Assembly: GCF_021864465.1 (NCBI RefSeq) | Contig: NZ_JAKKUV010000004.1 | Location: 62,001 to 126,000, forward strand | DNA length: 64,000 nucleotides | Origin: Hyphobacterium sp. SN044 | Lineage (GTDB): Bacteria; Pseudomonadota; Alphaproteobacteria; Caulobacterales; Maricaulaceae | Reading direction: 5' to 3' | Shown here: positions 44,481 to 52,357 of the stretch, piece by piece | How the letters are laid out: every line of letters starts with the position of its first letter | Numbering within the stretch: the stretch's first letter is position 1 | Notes under the pieces: model-generated | The model's input: only the letters and a program-made list of their open reading frames with translations | Databases searched by the model: none | What the model was told of the DNA's origin: nothing | Position numbers and translations under genes: made by a program

Positions 44481-45684
44481 GTATGAAGCGCTCGACGGGG
44501 CCGGGAAGAAGGCCAGGGGCTATCTGACCGCCGACAGCGAAGTCGCCGCACGGCGCGAGCTGCGCCGCCGCCAGCTGGCCCCGCTGAAGGTCGCCCGCGC
44601 CGCCGGTGATGCGGTGCGCAAGAGCGGCGAAGCGCGGTCGCGCAAGGCGCTATCGAAGCGCGAGTTGATGCTGGTGACCCGCCAGCTGTCGAGCCTGATC
44701 GATGCCGGCATGCCGGTGGAAGAGGCCGTGGGTCTCGTCGCCGGGCAGGTCGATGCGCAGGCGATGCGCCGCGTGCTGACCGATCTGCGTTCGCGCGTGA
44801 TGGAGGGCGAGCGCCTGTCCGACGCGATGGCGGCGCATCCCGGCAGCTTCCCGCCCGTCTACCGCGCGATGGTCGCGGCCGGCGAGATGTCGGGCGGGCT
44901 CGGGGCAGTGCTCGACCGGCTCGCGGACTATCTCGAACAGGCCGATGCGGTACGCCGCAAGCTGCAGGCGGCGCTGATCTATCCCGCCGCGTTGTCGGTC
45001 ACGGCGATCACGGTCGTCTCGGTCCTCCTGATCTTCATCGTCCCGAGGCTGGCCGAACAGTTCGACGGGACGGGCGTGACCCTGCCGGCGCTGACCCGAT
45101 TCCTGATCGGGCTGTCGGGGTTCCTGCAGGCGAGCTGGCCGATCCTGCTGGCCGGGATCGCGGTTCTGGTTCTCGGCGTGCTCATGGCGTTGCGCCGTCC
45201 TGCCGTGCGCGAGGCACGCGACCGGATGGTGCTGCGTGTGCCGGTTCTGGGCTCGACGATCCGCAAGTCCGAGGCGGCGCGCTTTGCCCGGACGATGGAA
45301 ATCCTTCTGAAATCCGGGGCGCTGCTTCCGGATGCGCTGAAGGCTGCTCGTCGAACCGCAGGCAATGCCGCCATCGCGGACCGCATCACCAAGGTGGGCA
45401 AGGATGTCGAGTCCGGCCGGGCCCTGTCCGACGCGCTCCGGGCCGCCGGCGGGTTTCCGCCGCTCCTCGTCTACATGGTCGCGGCGGGCGAACGTTCCGG
45501 CACGCTGGGTGACATGTTCGGCCGCGCCGCAGCCCAGGTCGAGCAGGAGCTGGACGGGTCGATGACCGTCTTCCTGAACCTGCTGGAGCCGATGATCATC
45601 GTCATCATGGGGGTGATCGTGACCGGCATCGTCCTGTCCATCCTCCTGCCCATTCTCCAACTCAACACACTGGCCCTCGGATGA
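44467..45684 (+). CDS. gspF: Type II secretion inner-membrane platform protein GspF (locus 2)
   Basis: A 405-residue protein with N-terminal PAFEYEALDGAGKKARGYL, two T2SSF domains (TRQLSSLIDAGMPVEEAVG and ARTMEILLKSGALLPDAL) and three transmembrane regions including LNLLEPMIIVIMGVIVTGIV. It overlaps gspE by 14 bases. It is the usual cytoplasmic/inner-membrane rotor-like platform. Confidence 0.95.
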   Translation: MPAFEYEALDGAGKKARGYLTADSEVAARRELRRRQLAPLKVARAAGDAVRKSGEARSRKALSKRELMLVTRQLSSLIDAGMPVEEAVGLVAGQVDAQAMRRVLTDLRSRVMEGERLSDAMAAHPGSFPPVYRAMVAAGEMSGGLGAVLDRLADYLEQADAVRRKLQAALIYPAALSVTAITVVSVLLIFIVPRLAEQFDGTGVTLPALTRFLIGLSGFLQASWPILLAGIAVLVLGVLMALRRPAVREARDRMVLRVPVLGSTIRKSEAARFARTMEILLKSGALLPDALKAARRTAGNAAIADRITKVGKDVESGRALSDALRAAGGFPPLLVYMVAAGERSGTLGDMFGRAAAQVEQELDGSMTVFLNLLEPMIIVIMGVIVTGIVLSILLPILQLNTLALG

Positions 45685-46148
45685 TGGAGGCCCCTTTGAA
45701 TACACGTCTTCCCGAACACGAAGCCGATCGCCGCAAGGCGGGCTTCTCGCTCCTGGAGCTGATGGTGGTGCTGGTCATCATCGGTCTTCTCGCGACCATC
45801 GTCGTGATCAACGTCCTGCCGAGCCAGGACCGCGCCATGGTCCAGAAGGCCCGCGCCGATATCGCAACGCTGGAACAGGCGGTCGAACTCTACCGGATCG
45901 AACTCCTGACCTATCCCTCCACGGATCAGGGGCTCGAAGCGCTGACCGAGGCGCCGGCCGATCCACGCTTGGCCGCACGCTTCCGCGAGGGTGGCTATAT
46001 CCGCCGCCTGCCGAACGATCCGTGGGGCAATCCCTATCTCTACCTGCAGCCGGGCGAGCACGGGACGTACGACATCTACACGCTCGGGGCTGACGGCCGT
46101 CCGGGCGGCGAGGGGCAGGACGCCGATATCGGCAACTGGATGGAATGA
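45681..46148 (+). CDS. gspG: Type II secretion major pseudopilin GspG (locus 2)
   Basis: A 155-residue major pseudopilin. The leader ends ...ADRRKAG and the mature part begins FSLLELMVVLVIIGLLATIV with Glu +5. It has the GspG marks ELYRIELLTYPSTDQGLEAL, NDPWGNPYLYL and the calcium-loop region GGEGQDADIGNW. The leader is longer than in locus 1 GspG. ATG at 45681 and 45684 are equivalent starts. Confidence 0.96.
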   Translation: MMEAPLNTRLPEHEADRRKAGFSLLELMVVLVIIGLLATIVVINVLPSQDRAMVQKARADIATLEQAVELYRIELLTYPSTDQGLEALTEAPADPRLAARFREGGYIRRLPNDPWGNPYLYLQPGEHGTYDIYTLGADGRPGGEGQDADIGNWME

Positions 46149-46606
46149 CGCCGCACCGCGCCTCCCCAAGGGCGGGCTATTCGCTCGTCGAGGTCATGGT
46201 CGTGCTGGCCGTGGTCGCGCTGCTCGCCGGAGCGGCGGCGCTGACGCTGCCGTCGGGCACGCCGGCGGCGCAGCGCGCGGCCGACCGGCTGGCGCTCGAC
46301 CTGATGCGGGCGGAACGCGCGGCGATCACAAGCGGCGATTTCATCGGCCTGACCGTCACGGGGGAGGGGTATGCCTTCACCCGCTTCGATGGCGAGACTT
46401 GGCAGTCGGGTGAGCCCGGCGGGCTGCGTCCGGTGAGGCTCGGCGACGAGGTCCGACTTCTGACCGAGTCGGAAGGGGCGCCGGCCTACTGGTTCGACCC
46501 GACCGGGGTTAATGGCGCCGCGCGCTTCGTGCTCGACGACGGCGAACACCGGGTCGCGGTGGCTTTCGCCAATGGCGCGGTCCGGATCGAAGGCGAGGGC
46601 GCGTGA
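46145..46606 (+). CDS. gspH: Type II secretion minor pseudopilin GspH (locus 2)
   Basis: A 153-residue pseudopilin with leader MTPHRASPRAG and mature start YSLVEVMVVLAVVALLAG including Glu +5. It overlaps gspG by 4 bases and its stop shares a base with the gspI start. The C-terminal globular part (RFVLDDGEHRVAVAFANGAV) is of GspH type. Confidence 0.9.
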   Translation: MTPHRASPRAGYSLVEVMVVLAVVALLAGAAALTLPSGTPAAQRAADRLALDLMRAERAAITSGDFIGLTVTGEGYAFTRFDGETWQSGEPGGLRPVRLGDEVRLLTESEGAPAYWFDPTGVNGAARFVLDDGEHRVAVAFANGAVRIEGEGA

Positions 46607-46962
46607 TGGCGTCGAAAGCCGGCTTCTCCCTGATTGAGCTGCTCGTCGCGCTGGCCGTCCTGTCGATCGCCGGAATGGCCCTGCTCAACGCTGTCCAGAC
46701 TTCGACGCGGACGACCGCCGTGCTGGAATCGCGTGGTATCGCGCAGATCGCGGTGGACAATATACTCAACGAACGCCTCGCCCGGACGGGCGCGCTGGCT
46801 GAGGACAGCGGGACCTACGAAATCGCCGAGCGGGCCTATGACTGGTCGCTCGAGATCGAGGCAACGACGGACGAGGCGCTCGCTCGGGTCACGCTCACCC
46901 TGACCGACCTGGCCGATGGCCGCGAGGCCGCGCGGCTCGTCACCTTCACGAGGCGGCAATGA
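46606..46962 (+). CDS. gspI: Type II secretion minor pseudopilin GspI (locus 2)
   Basis: A 118-residue minor pseudopilin, leader MASKAG, mature FSLIELLVALAVLSIAGMA with Glu +5. IAQIAVDNILNERLAR after the helix is characteristic of GspI. ATG at 46606 (TGATG overlap with gspH) is preferred to GTG at 46603. Confidence 0.92.
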   Translation: MASKAGFSLIELLVALAVLSIAGMALLNAVQTSTRTTAVLESRGIAQIAVDNILNERLARTGALAEDSGTYEIAERAYDWSLEIEATTDEALARVTLTLTDLADGREAARLVTFTRRQ

Positions 46963-47597
46963 GCGCGCGGGCGGGTTTCTCCCTCGTCGAGGTGCTGGTC
47001 GCGACCTTCGTGTTCGCGGTGATCGCGGCGGTGTCGGTCGGGCTCCTGATCTCTTCGCTGAATGCGCGCGAAGTGAACGAGACGCGGATTGGTGCGCTGG
47101 CCGAGATCGACACGCTGCGCACCCTTTTGCGCGATGATGCGGGGCAGGTCGTATTGCGTCCGGTGCGAAGGGCTGATGGCCGGGTTAGCCCGGTGACCTT
47201 CGCGGGGTCGATCGACGGCGTGCCCGGCGCGGAGGCCGCACGCGGCGAGACGGTCATCCTGTCCCTGACGCGGCGCGGCTGGGCCAATCCCGGCGGGGTG
47301 CAGGCGCGCAGTTCGCTGCAGCGGGTCGACTATTTGCTGGCCGGTTCCCGGCTCGACCGCCGCGTGACGACCTATCCCGATGCCGCACCGGCGACGCCGG
47401 TTTCGCGCCGCGCCGTGATTGGCGAGAGCGAAGGGATTTCCATCGACTTCCTTTACGGCACGCAGTGGATGCCGCGCGCCGAGGCGCGCCCGGGCGAGGC
47501 CAATCCGGTCATGCCAACCGCGATCCGCCTGCGCTATGTCCACCCGGCGCTGGGTCCGCTCGAACACATCGTCCGCCTGCCGGAGGAGGCCGCATGA
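46959..47597 (+). CDS. gspJ: Type II secretion minor pseudopilin GspJ (locus 2)
   Basis: A 212-residue minor pseudopilin, leader MSARAG, then FSLVEVLVATFVFAVIAAVS with Glu +5. The GspJ-type beta part (VILSLTRRGWANPGGVQARS, RVDYLLAG) is clear. It is coupled by 4-base overlaps to gspI and gspK. Confidence 0.92.
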   Translation: MSARAGFSLVEVLVATFVFAVIAAVSVGLLISSLNAREVNETRIGALAEIDTLRTLLRDDAGQVVLRPVRRADGRVSPVTFAGSIDGVPGAEAARGETVILSLTRRGWANPGGVQARSSLQRVDYLLAGSRLDRRVTTYPDAAPATPVSRRAVIGESEGISIDFLYGTQWMPRAEARPGEANPVMPTAIRLRYVHPALGPLEHIVRLPEEAA

Positions 47598-48571
47598 ACG
47601 CCTTCGGCTCCAGACGCGGCACGGCGCTGATCAGCGCGCTGGCGGTGGTGGCGGCGATGTCCGCCGTCGCGGTCGAGCTGACCGGCGATCTGCGCGTGTC
47701 CATCGCCCGCAGCGGCAATATGGCGGCGCGCGACACCGCCTACTGGTACGCGCAGGGCGCGCGCGACTATGCCGAGGCGCTGATCGAGCGCCACATGTCC
47801 GAGGACGCGCGTGCCTTCCGGCCTGACGCGCCCTGGCTGACCGGACCCATCGTGTTTCCCGTGGACGGCGGCCGTCTCGAAACCCAGCTGCGGGATGCGC
47901 ACAACTGCTTCAACCTCAATGCGCTGGTCCAGCCGCAGGACGCTGAGGCGGAACGCCATGCCGGAGAACGCTTCCGCGGCCTTCTGACCGCGCTTGGCCT
48001 GCCGACCGGCGAGGCGGAGCGGATCGCCGCGCAGACGGCTGACTGGATCGACGCCGATGCCAGTCCGCGCGCCGGCGGGTCGGAGGACAGCCTCTATATG
48101 GGCCTTGCCTCGCCTTACCGCGCCGCCAACACGGCGATGGTCGAGGTCGAGGAGATGCGCGCGCTGGCGGCGATGACGCCGGAGATGTTCGCGGTGATCG
48201 CGCCGCATGTCTGCGCTCTCCCGGAAGCGGAGCTGCTGCCGCTCAATCTCAACACGCTGAGGCTTCAGGACGCGCCGCAGCTGGCGGGTCTGTTCGAGGG
48301 CCGGTTGTCGCTGTCGCAGGCGGAAGCCGTGCTGCTGCGCCGGCCGTCGGGTGGCTACGGGGATATCAGTGCCTTCTGGAACGATCCGGTGATCGCCGCG
48401 CTCGGCGCACCGGGGTCGGCCTTGTCGCGCGTGACCACGACTTCGAACTGGTTCGAAGTCCGGGTCGACGTGATCCTCGCCGAGGGGCGGTTCTCGCTCG
48501 ATGAGACGGTCGAGGCGGGACCGCGGCAGATCCGCCGCATCAGCCAGCGCTTCGGGAGTTTGCCGGGATGA
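47594..48571 (+). CDS. gspK: Type II secretion minor pseudopilin GspK (locus 2)
   Basis: A 325-residue tip pseudopilin. The start at 47594 yields leader MNAFGSRRG and helix TALISALAVVAAMSAV, without Glu +5 as usual for GspK. It contains CFNLNALV near residue 102, the alpha domain (LLTALGLPTGEAERIAAQTA, DWIDADASPRAGG) and a second helix-hairpin-helix-like region (LSLSQAEAVLLRRPSGGYGD). A longer upstream frame overlaps gspJ and was rejected. Confidence 0.93.
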   Translation: MNAFGSRRGTALISALAVVAAMSAVAVELTGDLRVSIARSGNMAARDTAYWYAQGARDYAEALIERHMSEDARAFRPDAPWLTGPIVFPVDGGRLETQLRDAHNCFNLNALVQPQDAEAERHAGERFRGLLTALGLPTGEAERIAAQTADWIDADASPRAGGSEDSLYMGLASPYRAANTAMVEVEEMRALAAMTPEMFAVIAPHVCALPEAELLPLNLNTLRLQDAPQLAGLFEGRLSLSQAEAVLLRRPSGGYGDISAFWNDPVIAALGAPGSALSRVTTTSNWFEVRVDVILAEGRFSLDETVEAGPRQIRRISQRFGSLPG

Positions 48572-49785
48572 GCCGCGACCTGATCATCCGTTTGCCGCGC
48601 CCCGGCGGGTCGCGCGTGCCCTGGACGGTCGTCGACCGGGACAGCGGCGAGATTGTCGCCGATGGCCTGCTGGTCGGCGACCGTCCGCCGCTCGACGGAG
48701 TCACGCGCGCCCTCTATCTCGCGCCGTCGAGCGACCTCCTCTGCCGTATGCTGACCTTGCCGGCAAAGCGCGACAGCGAGGCGCGGCAGGCCGCCCCGTT
48801 CGCGATCGAGGACGAGCTGGCCGGTCCGCTGGAAGACACCGAGATTGCCGTGGGGCCGCGCCGCCCGGACGGGACCCGGATCGTCCATGCTGCCGACCGC
48901 ACGCTGATCGAACGCTGGCGCCGGATCGCGACGGCCATCGATGTGCGGCCGGCCTGGCTGCTGCCCGAAGCCATGGGCCTGGAAGCGGAGGCTGGGGATC
49001 TCGTTCTCGCCGACGAAGACAATGATGTTGTCTTCCTGAACCGGACGGGATCCGGTCCGGCCTTCGGACGGATCGAGGCGGAGCCCTCGGCGCTGCTCTT
49101 CCCGGCCCTGTTCTCCCGGCTCCGGCCCGAAACGGTGTCGATCACGCCGCGGATCCGGCTACCCGGCCTGCCCGCGGGCGAGACGCCGAAGACGATCCAC
49201 GCCCTGCCGGCGGTGAATTTCGCGATTGCCGCCAGCCGCCTTGACGATGCGGACCTCAAATTCCTGCCGGCCCTGCTGGGAAGCCGGCATTCTGCCGCGA
49301 CCGATTGGGCCGGGCTGGCCGCGCCCTTCCACCGGGCGGGCGTGCTGGCGGCCGCCGCGTTCGTCCTCTTCCTCGGCTTCAGCCTGGGGGAGGGGCTCTA
49401 TCTGCGCTCTCAGGCCAGTTCGCTCGATGCGCGCGCCGAAGCTGCTTTCCGCAGCGCCTTCCCGGACGTGAACCGGGTGGTGAATCTCGATGCGCAACTG
49501 CGCCAGCGCCTGGCCAGCGTGTCGGGCGGAAGCGGGTCCGACTTCCTGCGCCTTGCCGCCGGATTTGCCGCGCTGATCGAGGGCGATGAAGCCTTCGCGG
49601 TCGAGGCGCTGCGCTATGACGCGCAATCGGGCGCGCTCAGCGTCAGCGCGACCTATCCCGACTTCGCCAGTTTCGAAGCCTTGCGCGACCGCGCGCTCGA
49701 AGCCGGGCTGATCGTCGAGGATCAGGGCGCGCGGCAGGACGGCGCCATCGTGCGCGGCGAGTTCAGAGTGAGGGCGGCGCAATGA
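48568..49785 (+). CDS. gspL: Type II secretion system protein GspL (locus 2)
   Basis: A 405-residue protein with the full actin-like cytoplasmic domain (about 1-240: LTLPAKRDSEARQAAPFAIE, IALxPEAMGLE region), one transmembrane helix near residues 256-275 and a periplasmic ferredoxin-like domain at the end (FAVEALRYDAQSGALSVSAT). It recruits GspE to the membrane. It is longer than locus 1 GspL, which lacks much of the actin-like part. It overlaps gspK and gspM by 4 bases. Confidence 0.92.
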   Translation: MSRDLIIRLPRPGGSRVPWTVVDRDSGEIVADGLLVGDRPPLDGVTRALYLAPSSDLLCRMLTLPAKRDSEARQAAPFAIEDELAGPLEDTEIAVGPRRPDGTRIVHAADRTLIERWRRIATAIDVRPAWLLPEAMGLEAEAGDLVLADEDNDVVFLNRTGSGPAFGRIEAEPSALLFPALFSRLRPETVSITPRIRLPGLPAGETPKTIHALPAVNFAIAASRLDDADLKFLPALLGSRHSAATDWAGLAAPFHRAGVLAAAAFVLFLGFSLGEGLYLRSQASSLDARAEAAFRSAFPDVNRVVNLDAQLRQRLASVSGGSGSDFLRLAAGFAALIEGDEAFAVEALRYDAQSGALSVSATYPDFASFEALRDRALEAGLIVEDQGARQDGAIVRGEFRVRAAQ

Positions 49786-50276
49786 ACAGGCTTGTCAAAC
49801 CTCTCGCCGAGTACTGGGCCGGGCGCACCTCGCGCGAGCGCGGGCTTGTCGCCGGGCTCGGTATTCTCCTGCTGGCCGCGCTCCTCTGGTACGGGCTGAT
49901 CGCACCGCTCAGCGCCTGGCGCGGCGAAAGCCGGGACCTCTACACCGCCTCGGTCGAACGCTATCGCAGTGTCGAGGCGGGCATTGCCCGCTACCAGTCG
50001 GCCAGTGCGGGCGCGACGGCGCAGCTCGGCGGCGACCAGCCGGTTCGCACCATCGCCAGCGCGCGCGCCCGCGTTCACGGCGTGACGATTGCGCGGGTGC
50101 TGCCGGGCGATGACGGCCGGCTCAATCTCTGGGTCGACCAGGCCGAGAGCGCTGCGCTGATCGACTGGCTCGCCGATCTCGACCGGCAATACGGCATCGC
50201 TGCCACGCGGATCACGGTCGAGCGCGAGGACGGCGGTTTCGTTTCCGCGCAGATGATCCTGGAGCGCGCCTCATGA
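49782..50276 (+). CDS. gspM: Type II secretion system protein GspM (locus 2)
   Basis: A 164-residue bitopic protein. Its short cytoplasmic part includes WAGRTSRERGLVAGLGILLL with a transmembrane helix near residues 23-43, followed by a coiled-coil-prone stretch and the periplasmic domain containing LNLWVDQAESAALIDWLADL, typical of GspM. It partners with GspL and overlaps both neighbouring genes by 4 bases. Confidence 0.9.
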   Translation: MNRLVKPLAEYWAGRTSRERGLVAGLGILLLAALLWYGLIAPLSAWRGESRDLYTASVERYRSVEAGIARYQSASAGATAQLGGDQPVRTIASARARVHGVTIARVLPGDDGRLNLWVDQAESAALIDWLADLDRQYGIAATRITVEREDGGFVSAQMILERAS

Positions 50277-50992
50277 TATCCCGCACGGCACTCGGAATGG
50301 TCTTCCTTCTGCTGCTGATTGCCGCACTGGTGGTCTTCATGCCGCTTCGCGCCGTCTCCGCTGTGACGGGTGTCGGCCGCGATGCCGCCGTGTTCGGTTC
50401 GGTCTGGAATGGTCACGCCCAGGGTCTGGCGGCCGGGCCGCACCGTCTCGCGAATGCGGATCTGTCGATGCGGCCGGCCGGGCTGCTGACCGGGCAGGCG
50501 GTGTTCGACTGGACGGTGGAAGACCCGGCGCTGCGGGGCAGTGGCCGGGCATCTGCCGGGTTCGGGTCGCAGCGCCTGAGCGATGTGCGCCTGACGCTGA
50601 CCCCGGCGGCCTTCGTGTCGCTGCCCGGCGGTCTGATATCGCCGCAGGACGCCGCCAGCGTGATCGCCGAGCGGGTCGTGTGGCGGGACGGGCAATGCGC
50701 GGAGGCCGAAGGCCGGGTGCGAAGCGACGCGCTCTATGCGCTGGGCCAGCGTCTCGGCGCGGACCTGCCCGCGCTCGACGGCGTGCTGGCCTGCCGCGAG
50801 GGCGCGCTGGCCATCCTTCTTTCGGGCGAAGCGGATGATGCGTCCGTCAGGGCCGACATCCTGTTGACCGAAGGCAGGGCGCGCGTGACCGCCCGGGTCG
50901 AGACGCAGACGCCGGAGGTCGCCGCCGTGCTGCAGACCAACGGCTTCACCCTGGCCGACGGGATCTGGACGCTGACCCTGCCGGGGGCGTGA
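50273..50992 (+). CDS. gspN: Type II secretion system protein GspN (locus 2)
   Basis: A 239-residue protein with an N-terminal membrane anchor (LGMVFLLLLIAALVVFMPL) and a beta-rich periplasmic domain. Motifs VFGSVWNGHAQGLAAGPHR and VVWRDGQCAEAEGRVRSDAL fit GspN, an optional T2SS component whose role is not established. It closes the canonical C-to-N gene order. Confidence 0.88.
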   Translation: MISRTALGMVFLLLLIAALVVFMPLRAVSAVTGVGRDAAVFGSVWNGHAQGLAAGPHRLANADLSMRPAGLLTGQAVFDWTVEDPALRGSGRASAGFGSQRLSDVRLTLTPAAFVSLPGGLISPQDAASVIAERVVWRDGQCAEAEGRVRSDALYALGQRLGADLPALDGVLACREGALAILLSGEADDASVRADILLTEGRARVTARVETQTPEVAAVLQTNGFTLADGIWTLTLPGA

Positions 50993-50996
50993 CGCG

Positions 50997-51479
50997 GTGC
51001 GGCGGACCGGACCGGTTCTGGCGATCTGCCTTCTGGCCCTGACGGCCTGTTCGGAAACGCTGCGCCCGCAAAGCCGCACGCCCTATGTCAGCCTGCCGCC
51101 GCAAGGCAGCGCCGAACGCGGCCTGCCGCCGCAAACCCTGCCGCCCGGTGATTGCGGGGTCTTCCTGTTCACGCGCGAGCGCATCCCGGTCTTCGTCCTG
51201 TTCGATCATTTCGACGCCGGCCTGATCCGGGTCTGGTTCGACAACGAGATCCGCCATGTCACAGTCGATCCAAGGCGCGATCCGCCGGGTCTCGGTACCG
51301 AATACCGGCGTCAGGTGACGGTCGATGGCGAGACGATCCTGTTCAGCGGCGAGATGGTCGCGCCCGACGGCTCGGGTGCGACGATCCCCGCCGCCACGAT
51401 GCACCGTACACTGAATGACGGGTCCGAAGCGGTCGTGCCACTGTCGGGCATCTGGCTGTGCCAGCCGGCCGGAAACTGA
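50997..51479 (+). CDS. Small lipoprotein at the end of T2SS locus 2 (possible pilotin)
   Basis: A 160-residue lipoprotein: signal LLALTAC with Cys18, then a Pro/Gln-rich linker and a ~110-residue domain with two further cysteines (CGVFLFTRERIPVFVLFDHF near residue 53; LCQPAGN at the C-terminus). The start is GTG at 50997, five bases after the gspN stop, so it belongs to the T2SS transcript. No known pilotin family is recognised, but position, size and lipidation fit a GspS/AspS-like factor guiding the non-lipidated locus 2 secretin. A general lipoprotein of unknown role is the alternative. Confidence 0.65.
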   Translation: MRRTGPVLAICLLALTACSETLRPQSRTPYVSLPPQGSAERGLPPQTLPPGDCGVFLFTRERIPVFVLFDHFDAGLIRVWFDNEIRHVTVDPRRDPPGLGTEYRRQVTVDGETILFSGEMVAPDGSGATIPAATMHRTLNDGSEAVVPLSGIWLCQPAGN

Positions 51480-51492
51480 CTCCGATCCAAGC

Positions 51493-51510
51493 TTGTCACG
51501 AAACTGTTGC
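51493..51510 (+). promoter_or_regulatory. Pho-box-like site upstream of phnC
   Basis: TTGTCAC-GAAA-CTGTTGC, a 7-4-7 arrangement about 50 bases before the phnC start, close to the Pho consensus. Confidence 0.55.
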
Positions 51511-51556
51511 GCGGCTAGGCGAGAACCCCGAAACGGGCAAACGGGCCAGGATGGAC

Positions 51557-52357
51557 ATGACGGACACCGCGCCGGCACTGGAAATTCGTGACGTGACAAA
51601 GTCCTACGGGGCAATGCGCGCCATCGAGAACGTCAATTTGACGGTCAACAAGGGCGAGATGGTCGCCCTCATCGGACCGTCGGGATCGGGCAAATCGACG
51701 CTTCTGCGCTGTGCGACGGGTCTCGTCGTCGCCGACGAATCGTCCGGACCGATCACCATTTTCGGTGACAAGGTCCAGGAAGGCGGCAAGCTGTCGGCCA
51801 AGGTGCGCCGTGCGCGATCCCGCGTCGGCTTCATCTTCCAGCAGTTCAACCTCGTCCGCCGGATCAGCCTGTACAAGAACGTATTGCTCGGCGCGCTTGG
51901 CCGGATGCCGACGCTGAAGGGCGCGATGGGCAGCTTCTCGACCGAGGACCGCCGCAAGGCGATGGAAGCGCTGGAACGCGTCGGCGTGAAGGACCATGCC
52001 GGCAAGCGCGCGTCCGACCTGTCCGGTGGTCAGCAGCAGCGCGGCGCGATCGCGCGCGCCATGGTGCAGGGCGCCGAAGCGATCTTTGCCGACGAGCCGA
52101 TTGCCTCTCTGGACCCGGTCTCGGCGCGGCGCGTCATGCGCCTGTTGCGCGACCTCAACCAGGAGGACGGCATCACCGTCGTGGTGACGTTGCACCAGGT
52201 CGATTACGCGATGAAATATTGCGACCGTGCCGTGGCGCTGAAGGCCGGGCAGGTGATCTACGACGGGCCGATCGGCGGGCTGGGCCGCGACCGTCTCATC
52301 GAAATCTATGGCGACGAATACCGCGACGTGATCGACGAGGAAGGCGTGCCGGCATGA
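51557..52357 (+). CDS. phnC: PhnC-like ABC transporter ATPase (phosphonate/phosphate uptake)
   Basis: A 266-residue ABC ATPase: Walker A GPSGSGKST (~residue 40), Q-loop FIFQQFNLVRR, signature LSGGQQQRGAIARAM, Walker B AEAIFADEPIASLDP, His switch VVVTLHQVDYAM. The FNLVRRISLYKNVLLGALG segment is characteristic of PhnC. In alphaproteobacteria PhnCDE systems can import phosphonate, phosphite or phosphate. ATG at 51557 is preferred over 51551 because AGGA sits 5 bases upstream. Its stop overlaps the next start (ATGA). Confidence 0.93.
   Translation: MTDTAPALEIRDVTKSYGAMRAIENVNLTVNKGEMVALIGPSGSGKSTLLRCATGLVVADESSGPITIFGDKVQEGGKLSAKVRRARSRVGFIFQQFNLVRRISLYKNVLLGALGRMPTLKGAMGSFSTEDRRKAMEALERVGVKDHAGKRASDLSGGQQQRGAIARAMVQGAEAIFADEPIASLDPVSARRVMRLLRDLNQEDGITVVVTLHQVDYAMKYCDRAVALKAGQVIYDGPIGGLGRDRLIEIYGDEYRDVIDEEGVPA

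Noticed and set aside
46145-46962. GspH and GspI of locus 2 as a broken single gene
   Set aside because: Both have complete prepilin leaders and distinct family features.
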